Shown piece after piece: positions 7,250 to 14,641 of a DNA stretch of 64,000 nucleotides (position 1 is its first letter; every line of letters starts with the position of its first letter). Source of the stretch: a virus. The notes below the pieces were generated by a model. The model did no database searches. It saw only the letters and a program-made list of their open reading frames with translations, and was not told the DNA's origin. The position numbers and the translations under genes were made by a program. The stretch is from positions 29,665 to 93,664 of the IMG/VR virus record IMGVR_UViG_3300037189_023790. One strand, 5' to 3'.

Positions 7250-9337
7250 TTTAATTTTCAGGTATTAGCTGAAAAAGGAGAAATCTATAAAACTCCCCAA
7301 GGAAATCTCAAGCAAATTTCTAATAAAGCACCCTCACATGATGATACTATACAAATATTACCTGACGGTAATACAAAGAAAGCTGCTACAGGAGGTGTTG
7401 TTTTAAATGATGCTCATTCTGTTCTATCAGATAGTTACACCCAAGTAATGAATGGGGATAGGAATAACTCTGAAATGGAACAAGCTGTAAGAATTTCTAA
7501 AAAGGAAGGGAATGACCACTTTCAAGATAAAGGGTTTGACCCAACTTTAAAATCCAGTGTTTCTCCATCTAAATTCTTTTTAAAAGCTGAAGAGGAAGTA
7601 AATAAGCAAGCAAAGAAACTTTCTCGTCCTATATTAACAAAAGATAAATTTGCATTTAATTCTAAAAAAGCTAATGAAGCTTTAAAAAATGCTTTACCAA
7701 CTAGTGAAGAATTGTATGAATGGGTATTTCAAATACAAGAAAGTAAGAAACAATATAGTGATGTAGATTTTAATGTAGATGTGGCTCAATTTGGAAGAAG
7801 ACCTATTATAGTAAATAATCCTAAAGACCCTAGATTACAAGGGTATAAGGATAGTTTGTTTATCTATAATCAAGAACAAAAATACAACAATTTGTTAAAG
7901 AAATTGTCTTCTACTTATAATATTTTTGATAGAGGAAAACAAATAGATAAACTTGTAAATAGTAGCGATTTTAAAAAAAACATACAATTACAGGAAAAAC
8001 TTGATTACGAATTACCTAAAGATAATTTCTACATCTTCACAGATAAGGGTAGAGATTTTGCAACAATACCAACAAAGCCTAAACAAGAAATAGTGTATCA
8101 ACCTAAAAAAAGTTATATAAATACTTATGGTTATAAAGAAGAAAAAGAAGGAAGTAACACTAAGTTTTATGATAAACCAGAGTATGAAAAAAAATACCCT
8201 CCTATTTATGTCACAAATCCTAAAGACCCTAGAATAGGTCGTTACACAGAAGAGGGAAATCAAATATTATATAAAACACCTGCTTTTAAAGAAAAAAACA
8301 CATTTAAAAAAGAAAGAACCTCTGCAATAGAGCTAATTAATGAAGAACCAATTCAAAGTGAGCATTCTTTAAGTTTTGAGCAGATTAATTTACCAGAAGA
8401 GCAACCTTTTATTTTTCCTAAGCAAAAACAATATACGTCAGGACAACAATCTTATGAATTAAATGATGATTATTTACAAAGACTTCATCAAGAAAATGTA
8501 AAAGGAATAAAACAAACTCCAAAATTAATAAGAAATCAATTTGGAGGAGAACAAGAAGATATGGGATTGTTATACAATTTAGGACATACTGTACCAGAGG
8601 ACAAAAAACAATTAATAAAAAATAGTACAGAAAATGAATTTGCAAGAAGTTTTGGACAACAATATTTTTCTTTTAAACCTGCTAAAATTAAAAATGAAGA
8701 TTTTTTATACGGATTAAACTACATGTCTAATTTTCCAAACATATTAAAATTAGAAGAAAGCGATTTAAAAAATCAAAACGTAAGAAGAGCCGGGTATCTA
8801 CCTATTGATAATACAATAATTTTGCCAAAAAAAGGACAATTTAAAAATAGTTTTTTACCAGAATTAGCTCATGCTTATCAGTACAACTCTCCAAATCCTA
8901 ATATGTTTGGTAAATGGGACGAAGTACCGTATTCAAGTGCTTCTGAATATGATGCAAGAGAGTACTCAAGAGAGGGTTCGTTAGAAAATCAAGCACATTA
9001 TAAAATAGATAACTATTTTGATGATGTGGTATTTAGTGAAAAAGAAGGATTAGAAAAGTATAAAACTTTACTTAATCATGACAATAATAAAAACAAAATT
9101 TTAAGAGAGCTATATCATCCTTCTCAAACAGTAACAAAAGAAGAAAATGCTCAAATTATGTTAGAAGCAGAAGAAAATTGGAAACCCAATACTCCCTATA
9201 CATATATTAGTAGAGAAAAAAGAAAAGAATATGAATCTGATATTAAAAACAAAAATCAAGAAATATTTTTAAAGGGCAGAAGAAAACAATTTGGAGGAAC
9301 GAGTACAACGAGTAATCCACTATTTAAATATTTATGA
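7238..9337 (+). CDS. Cargo/structural-type protein with degenerate zincin domain
   Basis: A 699-residue protein. The N-terminus (EKGEIYKTPQGNLKQI, then VVLNDAHSVLSDSYTQV) resembles the start of large virion proteins of crAss-like phages. Two short internal repeats of the form PI-V-NPKDPR occur near residues 190 and 327. QFGG (434-437) precedes a zincin-like module whose zinc motif is PELAH (541-545), followed by EYDARE at 570-575, where zincins usually carry the third ligand. The first His is replaced by Pro, so it is probably not an active peptidase. A second QFGG (684-687) stands 12 residues from the C-terminus. It is likely an internal or tail-associated virion protein. It is the first gene after a divergent promoter region, and its stop overlaps the next start (ATGA). 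Confidence 0.6.
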   Translation: MQNKFNFQVLAEKGEIYKTPQGNLKQISNKAPSHDDTIQILPDGNTKKAATGGVVLNDAHSVLSDSYTQVMNGDRNNSEMEQAVRISKKEGNDHFQDKGFDPTLKSSVSPSKFFLKAEEEVNKQAKKLSRPILTKDKFAFNSKKANEALKNALPTSEELYEWVFQIQESKKQYSDVDFNVDVAQFGRRPIIVNNPKDPRLQGYKDSLFIYNQEQKYNNLLKKLSSTYNIFDRGKQIDKLVNSSDFKKNIQLQEKLDYELPKDNFYIFTDKGRDFATIPTKPKQEIVYQPKKSYINTYGYKEEKEGSNTKFYDKPEYEKKYPPIYVTNPKDPRIGRYTEEGNQILYKTPAFKEKNTFKKERTSAIELINEEPIQSEHSLSFEQINLPEEQPFIFPKQKQYTSGQQSYELNDDYLQRLHQENVKGIKQTPKLIRNQFGGEQEDMGLLYNLGHTVPEDKKQLIKNSTENEFARSFGQQYFSFKPAKIKNEDFLYGLNYMSNFPNILKLEESDLKNQNVRRAGYLPIDNTIILPKKGQFKNSFLPELAHAYQYNSPNPNMFGKWDEVPYSSASEYDAREYSREGSLENQAHYKIDNYFDDVVFSEKEGLEKYKTLLNHDNNKNKILRELYHPSQTVTKEENAQIMLEAEENWKPNTPYTYISREKRKEYESDIKNKNQEIFLKGRRKQFGGTSTTSNPLFKYL
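7801..8245 (+). repeat. Two short protein repeats (NPKDPR) inside the 699-residue protein
   Basis: The segments encoded at about 7801-7855 (PIIVNNPKDPRLQGYKDS) and 8199-8245 (PPIYVTNPKDPRIGRY) share the core V-x-NPKDPR followed by Tyr. Similar NDPRL-type motifs recur in other Bacteroidetes phage proteins, so this looks like a repeated linker or binding element. Confidence 0.6.
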
Positions 9338-9588
9338 AATATCTTTTAATTTTTTTACTACTTACAAATTGTGCTAAATCAATTACACAAAAAGAAATAG
9401 AAGAATTAAGAAAAGAAAATAGGAGAATGGCAAGAGAATTTGTAAATATATCCAGAACACATTCAGAGTTTGTTTATAAATATAAAAGAAAACTTGCAGA
9501 AAAAGACACTATTATTTCCTACCTTAAATCAAGAAAAAGAAATGCTAATAGAAGAATACAAATACCTACAGATGATTTCTCCTACTAA
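9334..9588 (+). CDS. Small signal-anchored or lipoprotein-like coiled-coil protein
   Basis: An 84-residue protein with a short hydrophobic N-terminus (KYLLIFLLLTNC) and Cys13, which could be a lipidation site, although Asn before the Cys is unusual. The remainder is a highly charged helix (ITQKEIEELRKENRRMAREF, then YKYKRKLAEKDTIISYLKSR). This architecture fits a membrane-tethered coiled coil, such as a spanin subunit or other envelope protein. The start overlaps the previous stop as ATGA, and the end overlaps the next frame by 47 bases. A spanin role is only a suggestion: no second spanin gene is evident beside it. Confidence 0.6.
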   Translation: MKYLLIFLLLTNCAKSITQKEIEELRKENRRMAREFVNISRTHSEFVYKYKRKLAEKDTIISYLKSRKRNANRRIQIPTDDFSY

Positions 9589-9754
9589 ACTGTTTAAGAA
9601 TAAGAGAGAAGTGACGGAATTCTTACAAATTCCTTCTACAATTCAAGATTTAGAAGCATTTCTAAAACAATGTGAAGAAGAAGAATTGTATGGATATTGT
9701 GCTTTAATAAAAAACAAAATAGATGAAAAAATCAAACAGCAATATGAGATATAA
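9542..9754 (+). CDS. Small UVR-like helical protein
   Basis: About 70 residues if the ATG at 9542 is used (60 from the ATG at 9572). A longer frame back to 9470 is open, but would overlap the upstream gene by 119 bases and is less likely. The C-terminal segment DLEAFLKQCEEEELYGYCALIKNKIDEK has the spacing of the UVR helical hairpin (found in UvrB/UvrC and ribosome-associated regulators), a protein-interaction motif. It overlaps the following large gene by 32 bases. Function in the phage is unknown. Confidence 0.55.
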   Translation: MLIEEYKYLQMISPTKLFKNKREVTEFLQIPSTIQDLEAFLKQCEEEELYGYCALIKNKIDEKIKQQYEI

Positions 9755-12700
9755 AAAGATGCAAATGGGTGGAGAGCAGGAACAAATCTTGCAATTTCTA
9801 CAACAATATGCACAGGAAAAAGGAATTGACCCACAAGCATTAATTGCAGATTTTCAACAAGCTACTCCTGAACAACAACAGGAATTTCTTGCTCAATTAC
9901 AAGAACAGGAAACAGAAATGCAATATGGGGGAGCACATTATAATAAGAATTTAAATTACATTCTTCCTAATTCTATATTAGACAGAAAAAACAAAGATGT
10001 TGAAGAACCTACCTTTAAACTAAAAAGAAAAGAACTCCAAGGAGATAGAAGAAATGGATATGCTGCTTATGAACAAGATGGTGATATTTATATGAATAAT
10101 ATTAATGATGAACCATTAAAGCAACACGAAACTTTTCATTATTTAAGAAGTAAAGGGTATTTTTCTCCAAGAGAACAAGCAATTGAAGATGAATTATTAG
10201 ATGGTTCAATCTACTCTCCATTAGATAAAAATAAACTTAATACTGATGTTTATTCTCCAGAAGAACTTGCTGCTCGTTTTCATTCTATAAGTGGGTATTT
10301 ACCTAATAATTATAAAGAAGAGGATTTTAAAAAACTTTGGGAAACAGGAAAAGATTCACAAATACAAGATTTAAAACAAGTGATACCTTATGATAAAGCT
10401 TTGTATTATATGAACAATTATCATCCTTCTAAAATGCAAATGGGAGGAAATTCTTTTAACGTTAACAACGCAAAATCTTCTGGTAAAAAAGCAGTTTTGA
10501 AACAAGCTAACTGGCTAAATGATTGGTATGGTACAAGAGATATAGTAACAGAACCTATTAAACTTACCTCTGATGTATTTAACTATGAATATTATCCTAA
10601 TCCTGAGACAAGACCTAAAGAAGTAAAAGATACAGTACAAGAATTAGAAGAAACGTGGGGATTTGAACCCGGTGGATATAGTGATAAAAATGTAAGTGTC
10701 TTTTTATCAAATCCTGCTAATACTACAAACCCTATACATGAATTTACACATGCAATTGACAGAAAGCATGGAAATTTTGGAACTAAAACTACTCCCAACA
10801 TATTAAAACGGTTATATGATGAATTATTTGGAAATGATTTAAAAACTGATTATAGAAAACTGAAGATAAAGCCATTAAAAGAACATAAATATTATACAAA
10901 TCCACAAGAGTCTTATGCAAGATTAAATGAACTTAGATATACATCTGGATATGAACCTAATTATAAACCTACTATAGAAAATATTCAAACACTTAGAAAA
11001 AAGAATAAAAGGAATAAATTATTTAAGCATTATGATGATAATTCTATTATGCAAATGTGGAATGGGTTATCTTCTAATGATTTTACATCTCCTACAATAG
11101 ATAATCCTATGTTACAACAAACAGCAAAGTTTGGAATCAAAAACAAAATTCCAAGAAGTGAAAAAGGAATGTATGAATTTCCAAATCAACCTGTGGTAGT
11201 TCCTACAAGAGGTACAGGTAACATCACTATGTCAGGAATTAATTACCCTGTAGAAGCTTATAATGCCAACACAATGGAGTATTTAGATTTAATGCAACCT
11301 AATCAGGAATATCAATTTGATGGTGTAGATGATGTGTTAGAAATTCCACAAGCTAAATTTGGAATTCAGAAAATGCAAGCAGAAGGAAAAGTAAGAATAA
11401 AAAAAACAAGTAATGGTAATTTTATAGGAGATGATGGTTATGAGTATGGATACGATAAAAATAAAAATCAGTTTTATAAAATAAACAAATTTACAGAAGT
11501 TATTGTTCCAAATAATGCTATCGAAGTTGTAGATTTTAACTTAACACAAGAAGAAAAAAATAAATTTTTAAAAAATATTTTACCAGAAGTTCAAATAAAA
11601 GGAAAAAAACCAAAAGCTACTGATTATTTTCAAAAACCTATAACAAAATTTCCAAACAGTTTTAATCTTTCTTATAATGCTGTAGACAGTACATCTAATT
11701 ATTCAGAAAATACTCCTGTAGAAGCTATTGGTAATTCTAATTTAAGAGTAGGAGACAAAGTGGATACTGTTGGAAGAACTCCTGTAAAAAACTTTGAAAC
11801 TGCAAATAAGAATCCTTTAAAAGAAGATTGGGTAAACGAATGGGGTGAGGTTGACTCCTCTTTTAAAGACAAATCTTTTGAACAACAACAGAAGTTTGCA
11901 AAAAACTATATAAAAAGTTATTATCCTGAATATTATAATGGATTAAGTAAAAGTTTTAAAGGATTTAATATTGATAAAATGACATCTGATAAGAAATTTG
12001 GAAATATAACAAATCAATTAAGACCTTCTTTAATTACAGGAAATATTAATAATTTATCTAATCATAAGTTATCTGATTTAAATTTTTTTGAAACAGACCC
12101 CACAAACCCAGAAGACGGAATTGGAATTTTTCCTATTGTAAAATCCTCTTCTCCTTTTCCTGTATTAGAAGATACACCTTATTTACTTGATAGACAAAAA
12201 GAAGATATTCCTTTAGAATTAAAAAATTTAGGTAAACTTGACACAAGAGATTATTCTTCTCAATATCTTTCTAATGCTAAATTAAGAAATAATAGAGTGA
12301 TGGCTCCTTATTTTAGAAGAAGTGATTTAGCTCTTCCAGAATTATATCAGGAAGATGTATCTCCTTATCTTGGAAATATTAATCGTATGGTGAGAGGAGC
12401 AATGCAAAATATAAATTCTAACTCAACTGTAGGACAAGCTGCTTATCAGCAATTAGCAAGTAATGCTGCATTTCAATCTAATGCAGTACAAGGTCAAGTT
12501 GCTAATAGAAATTTAGAGAGAAAGATTACTTGGAATAATACAGTTGCAGGAATTAAATCTCAACAATCACAAATAGATGATGCTAACAGAGCAGGATATA
12601 CAGATGATTGGATGAAAACATTAGCTGCAAAGGATAACGTGGACAATCTTATAGACTTACAAGCTGCTCAATTTAAAATGAATAAGCAAAGAGAGGGAAA

Positions 12701-12860
12701 TCAAAATATGATGAATGCAGCTATAAGTAGTATGATAAATCCTAATTATGATTTGCAGATTGATAATGAAGGAAACATCTTATATGGAATAAAGCAAGGG
12801 CAGAAATTTAAAAATTCCTATGTTAGTAAATTTGGTTTAAAAACAAAAGCTCTCTATTAG
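9723..12860 (+). CDS. Large virion cargo-like protein with two zincin metallopeptidase domains
   Basis: 1045 residues; a start at 9744 (MRYKKMQMGG) is also possible. The modules are separated by a repeated motif: QMGG at 14-17, QYGG at 67-70, QMGG at 239-242, and shorter KFG(I/L) variants later, including near the C-terminus. Domain one has HETFH (135-139) and a probable third ligand in EELAAR (180-185). Domain two has HEFTH (339-343) with Glu396 in QESYARLNELR. Both match intact gluzincin-type zinc sites. Residues 10-60 form a Gln-rich helical segment, and the C-terminal third is Asn/Gln-rich helix typical of injected or structural proteins. It may process virion proteins or act on host envelope or cytoplasmic targets after injection. 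The final codons and the stop lie inside a terminator hairpin. Confidence 0.7.
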   Translation: MKKSNSNMRYKKMQMGGEQEQILQFLQQYAQEKGIDPQALIADFQQATPEQQQEFLAQLQEQETEMQYGGAHYNKNLNYILPNSILDRKNKDVEEPTFKLKRKELQGDRRNGYAAYEQDGDIYMNNINDEPLKQHETFHYLRSKGYFSPREQAIEDELLDGSIYSPLDKNKLNTDVYSPEELAARFHSISGYLPNNYKEEDFKKLWETGKDSQIQDLKQVIPYDKALYYMNNYHPSKMQMGGNSFNVNNAKSSGKKAVLKQANWLNDWYGTRDIVTEPIKLTSDVFNYEYYPNPETRPKEVKDTVQELEETWGFEPGGYSDKNVSVFLSNPANTTNPIHEFTHAIDRKHGNFGTKTTPNILKRLYDELFGNDLKTDYRKLKIKPLKEHKYYTNPQESYARLNELRYTSGYEPNYKPTIENIQTLRKKNKRNKLFKHYDDNSIMQMWNGLSSNDFTSPTIDNPMLQQTAKFGIKNKIPRSEKGMYEFPNQPVVVPTRGTGNITMSGINYPVEAYNANTMEYLDLMQPNQEYQFDGVDDVLEIPQAKFGIQKMQAEGKVRIKKTSNGNFIGDDGYEYGYDKNKNQFYKINKFTEVIVPNNAIEVVDFNLTQEEKNKFLKNILPEVQIKGKKPKATDYFQKPITKFPNSFNLSYNAVDSTSNYSENTPVEAIGNSNLRVGDKVDTVGRTPVKNFETANKNPLKEDWVNEWGEVDSSFKDKSFEQQQKFAKNYIKSYYPEYYNGLSKSFKGFNIDKMTSDKKFGNITNQLRPSLITGNINNLSNHKLSDLNFFETDPTNPEDGIGIFPIVKSSSPFPVLEDTPYLLDRQKEDIPLELKNLGKLDTRDYSSQYLSNAKLRNNRVMAPYFRRSDLALPELYQEDVSPYLGNINRMVRGAMQNINSNSTVGQAAYQQLASNAAFQSNAVQGQVANRNLERKITWNNTVAGIKSQQSQIDDANRAGYTDDWMKTLAAKDNVDNLIDLQAAQFKMNKQREGNQNMMNAAISSMINPNYDLQIDNEGNILYGIKQGQKFKNSYVSKFGLKTKALY

Positions 12861-12869
12861 AGAGCTTTT
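12845..12869. terminator. Bidirectional terminator
   Basis: A perfect 10-base stem AAAAGCTCTC / GAGAGCTTTT with a 5-base loop. The rightward tail is T-rich (TTTATT), and the leftward reading continues TTTTGTTTTT, so it can end both converging operons. The TAG stop of the rightward 1045-residue gene spans the loop and the first base of the 3' arm. Confidence 0.85.
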
Positions 12870-12872
12870 TTA

Positions 12873-13316
12873 TTATTCTTCCTGTAGTTTAATTATTTTA
12901 TTTATCTCTTCATCAAATGTTGCTTCTTCTATAATGAAGTTTTGATATTCTTTACCGCAACAGGATGTATGACAATTACAGTATTGTACATCAGAAGCAC
13001 AACTCATTGATAAAATAGGGTTTATTACTTTAAAAGTTATATTCAATTTATAACCTTTTCTTTCAATATATTTACAAAAGTAATTATCTATAACATTCAT
13101 GAATCCTTTTGATTCCAAGAACTTTCTTGTTTGAATATAACTCTCAGATGAAGCATTATAATTTTTCTTTTGTCTATTAGCAAAATATTGCATTCTTGCT
13201 AATTTACCTTTCATTATATTATAATCTGTATCAAAAAATACTCTGTCTTCCTTATTTCGTTCATATTCCTGAACTAAATTATAAACATTTTTATCAAACC
13301 ATTTTTTAGATTCCAT
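12873..13316 (-). CDS. Hypothetical protein with C-terminal Cys cluster
   Basis: A 147-residue protein that I do not recognise. The N-terminal two thirds are Lys/Tyr-rich helix (YNLVQEYERNKEDRVFF, MQYFANRQKKNYNASS). The last third has six clustered residues, Cys-x5-Cys-x-Cys-His-x2-Cys-Cys (within CASDVQYCNCHTSCCGKE), that could bind a metal. It is the last gene of the second leftward island and ends 4 bases from the bidirectional terminator. Confidence 0.7.
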   Translation of the reverse strand: MESKKWFDKNVYNLVQEYERNKEDRVFFDTDYNIMKGKLARMQYFANRQKKNYNASSESYIQTRKFLESKGFMNVIDNYFCKYIERKGYKLNITFKVINPILSMSCASDVQYCNCHTSCCGKEYQNFIIEEATFDEEINKIIKLQEE

Positions 13317-13317
13317 A

Positions 13318-13734
13318 TTATAAAGATTTTAATCTTTCAAGTACATCTTTTGGTGTATGTCCATCAAATTCAAATAAAGCTTTATCCACTTCACGAATTT
13401 TAAACAGCTCCCAATCTTTAGCTTTATAATGATTGCTAATCAGTCCTGTTGGTAATAGAGCAGAAACTATAAACCATTTCTTTTCTTTTTCAAAACAATA
13501 TTCTCCATCATAATGTTTCCATGATTTATGAACAAAATAATCATATTCATCTACAGCAAGTGTGTTAAACAAAGCAGCATTATACATTTTTCTAAATTCG
13601 TATAATTCTTCAAATGAATGCCATCCATCGCTTATTCCATCTGTAGGAATCTGAAAGAAATTAATTAGCTTATTAATCATTTCAGCATTTAACTCATCAA
13701 TATCAATTTCAATCTTGTTGTTTACTATTTTCAT
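13318..13734 (-). CDS. Hypothetical protein
   Basis: 138 residues from the ATG at 13734 (MKIVNNKIEIDIDEL). A longer open frame to 13803 is less likely, because it would deepen the overlap with the upstream gene from 26 to about 95 bases. The protein is Trp/Tyr/Phe-rich and acidic, with a C-terminal helix ending FDGHTPKDVLERLKSL. I do not recognise a family. It is second to last in the leftward island, one base from the next gene. Confidence 0.65.
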   Translation of the reverse strand: MKIVNNKIEIDIDELNAEMINKLINFFQIPTDGISDGWHSFEELYEFRKMYNAALFNTLAVDEYDYFVHKSWKHYDGEYCFEKEKKWFIVSALLPTGLISNHYKAKDWELFKIREVDKALFEFDGHTPKDVLERLKSL

Positions 13735-14041
13735 TATGATAAGGTTTAAAGTATTGTTCAAATTCTTGAAAAAGTCCTGATGATAGATTTTGAATATGTG
13801 CATAATCCATCCAATAGTATTTTTCTTTATAAAACAACCTTATAATAGGGTAGTAGGTAAAACTAAAATTATCATCAGATAGATTTAATGCAAAACTATT
13901 TAAATAGTTCTCAATAGATTGAGGAAATTCTACAGGAAAAAGTAAAATATTTTTATGTATCACTTCATCTATTTTAATACAATACATAGGATAGGAAATT
14001 GTTTCTCCTTTAATAGTACAATCAATTAGTTCTATTTTCAT
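13709..14041 (-). CDS. Hypothetical protein
   Basis: A 110-residue protein that I do not recognise. It starts with beta strands (KIELIDCTIKGETISYPMYCIKIDE) and continues with aromatic-rich segments (FSFTYYPIIRLFYKEKYYW). It overlaps both its upstream (20 bases) and downstream (26 bases) neighbours, as is usual in this densely packed leftward island. There is no membrane segment or signal peptide. Confidence 0.65.
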   Translation of the reverse strand: MKIELIDCTIKGETISYPMYCIKIDEVIHKNILLFPVEFPQSIENYLNSFALNLSDDNFSFTYYPIIRLFYKEKYYWMDYAHIQNLSSGLFQEFEQYFKPYHNENSKQQD

Positions 14042-14294
14042 TTTTTAAAATTTTAATGATTTCTTCAAATGTTTTATTTTCAAATTTGAGATTCTCTGGA
14101 AGAATATAACCTTTTTTATAATGCTCAGCTACTTCCTGTATTATTTTTTCAAAATCTTTTAATGTACTTTTTACAGGAATTCTTCTTGTATATCCTGTAG
14201 CTCTATCAAGAACAGTAACATCAGATTGATATAGGTGCTCTTGATAAACATCTATACCATTTAATTTATATGTATCAAACATATTATTCTGCAT
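14022..14294 (-). CDS. Hypothetical small protein
   Basis: 90 residues (86 if the second Met is used). It has a strand-rich N-terminus (TYKLNGIDVYQEHLYQSDVTVLD) and a C-terminal helical half rich in Lys/Glu. I do not recognise a family. The start overlaps the end of the 57-residue gene upstream, which indicates coupled translation. Confidence 0.65.
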   Translation of the reverse strand: MQNNMFDTYKLNGIDVYQEHLYQSDVTVLDRATGYTRRIPVKSTLKDFEKIIQEVAEHYKKGYILPENLKFENKTFEEIIKILKNENRTN

Positions 14295-14457
14295 TAGGAT
14301 TTAGTTGAATCCAAGTTCCATCTGAATTTCTTTCAATAGAATTTTCATCAGTTTCTATTATTGGTATATTTGAAATTGCTAAATTAATTGGTTTTGCTAT
14401 CACTTCTAAAACTCTTTCAGAAATAGTAGGAACAGAAATAGATTTTTTACGTGGCAT
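14284..14457 (-). CDS. Hypothetical 57-residue protein
   Basis: A short leftward frame starting at the ATG at 14457 (MPRKKSISVPTISERVLEVI). A basic start is followed by a helix, an Ile/Pro-rich stretch (NLAISNIPIIETDENS) and SDGTWIQLNPNAE. It is supported by the 11-base overlap with the next gene and by a strong Bacteroidetes-like promoter immediately upstream, which makes it the first gene of the operon. It has no recognised family. Confidence 0.6.
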   Translation of the reverse strand: MPRKKSISVPTISERVLEVIAKPINLAISNIPIIETDENSIERNSDGTWIQLNPNAE

Positions 14458-14477
14458 GTTATTTATTGTTTTATGCT

Positions 14478-14508
14478 CAAAATTAATGATTTATATTTAT
14501 AATTCAAA
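14478..14508 (-). promoter_or_regulatory. Bacteroidetes-type promoter for second leftward island
   Basis: Read leftward, TTTG (14508-14505), a 19-base spacer and TAATTTTG (14485-14478) match the Bacteroidetes -33/-7 consensus exactly in both boxes. Transcription would begin about 10-15 bases before the ATG at 14457, giving a short leader. This suggests that host RNA polymerase reads this island, unlike the flanking late genes. Confidence 0.65.
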
Positions 14509-14539
14509 ATAAATCTAGAAATATTTAAGGTAATACAAA

Positions 14540-14613
14540 TTCTAATTAGAACTGTTAAATTACAGATTCTACACCTATTTTTGTTTCTTAATTCTAACAA
14601 TTATACGTTAGAA
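14540..14613. promoter_or_regulatory. TTCTAA/TTAGAA dyads in divergent control region
   Basis: The 184-base gap between the leftward island and the 846-residue virion gene holds a perfect 12-base palindrome TTCTAATTAGAA (14540-14551) and a second dyad TTCTAAC-N8-GTTAGAA (14592-14613). A further single TTAGAA lies just before the start at 14642. The repeated half-site suggests operators for a dimeric regulator, or elements read by the phage polymerase. A TAnnTTTG-like box (TATTTTTG, 14576-14583) lies between them, pointing rightward, without a clear -33 partner. Confidence 0.45.
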
Positions 14614-14641
14614 CATCTAATGAAAAATAATTAGAAATAAA

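Noticed and set aside
13735-13803. Longer N-terminus for the gene at 13318
   Set aside because: It would lie inside the coding region of the upstream gene; the ATG at 13734 gives the usual short overlap.
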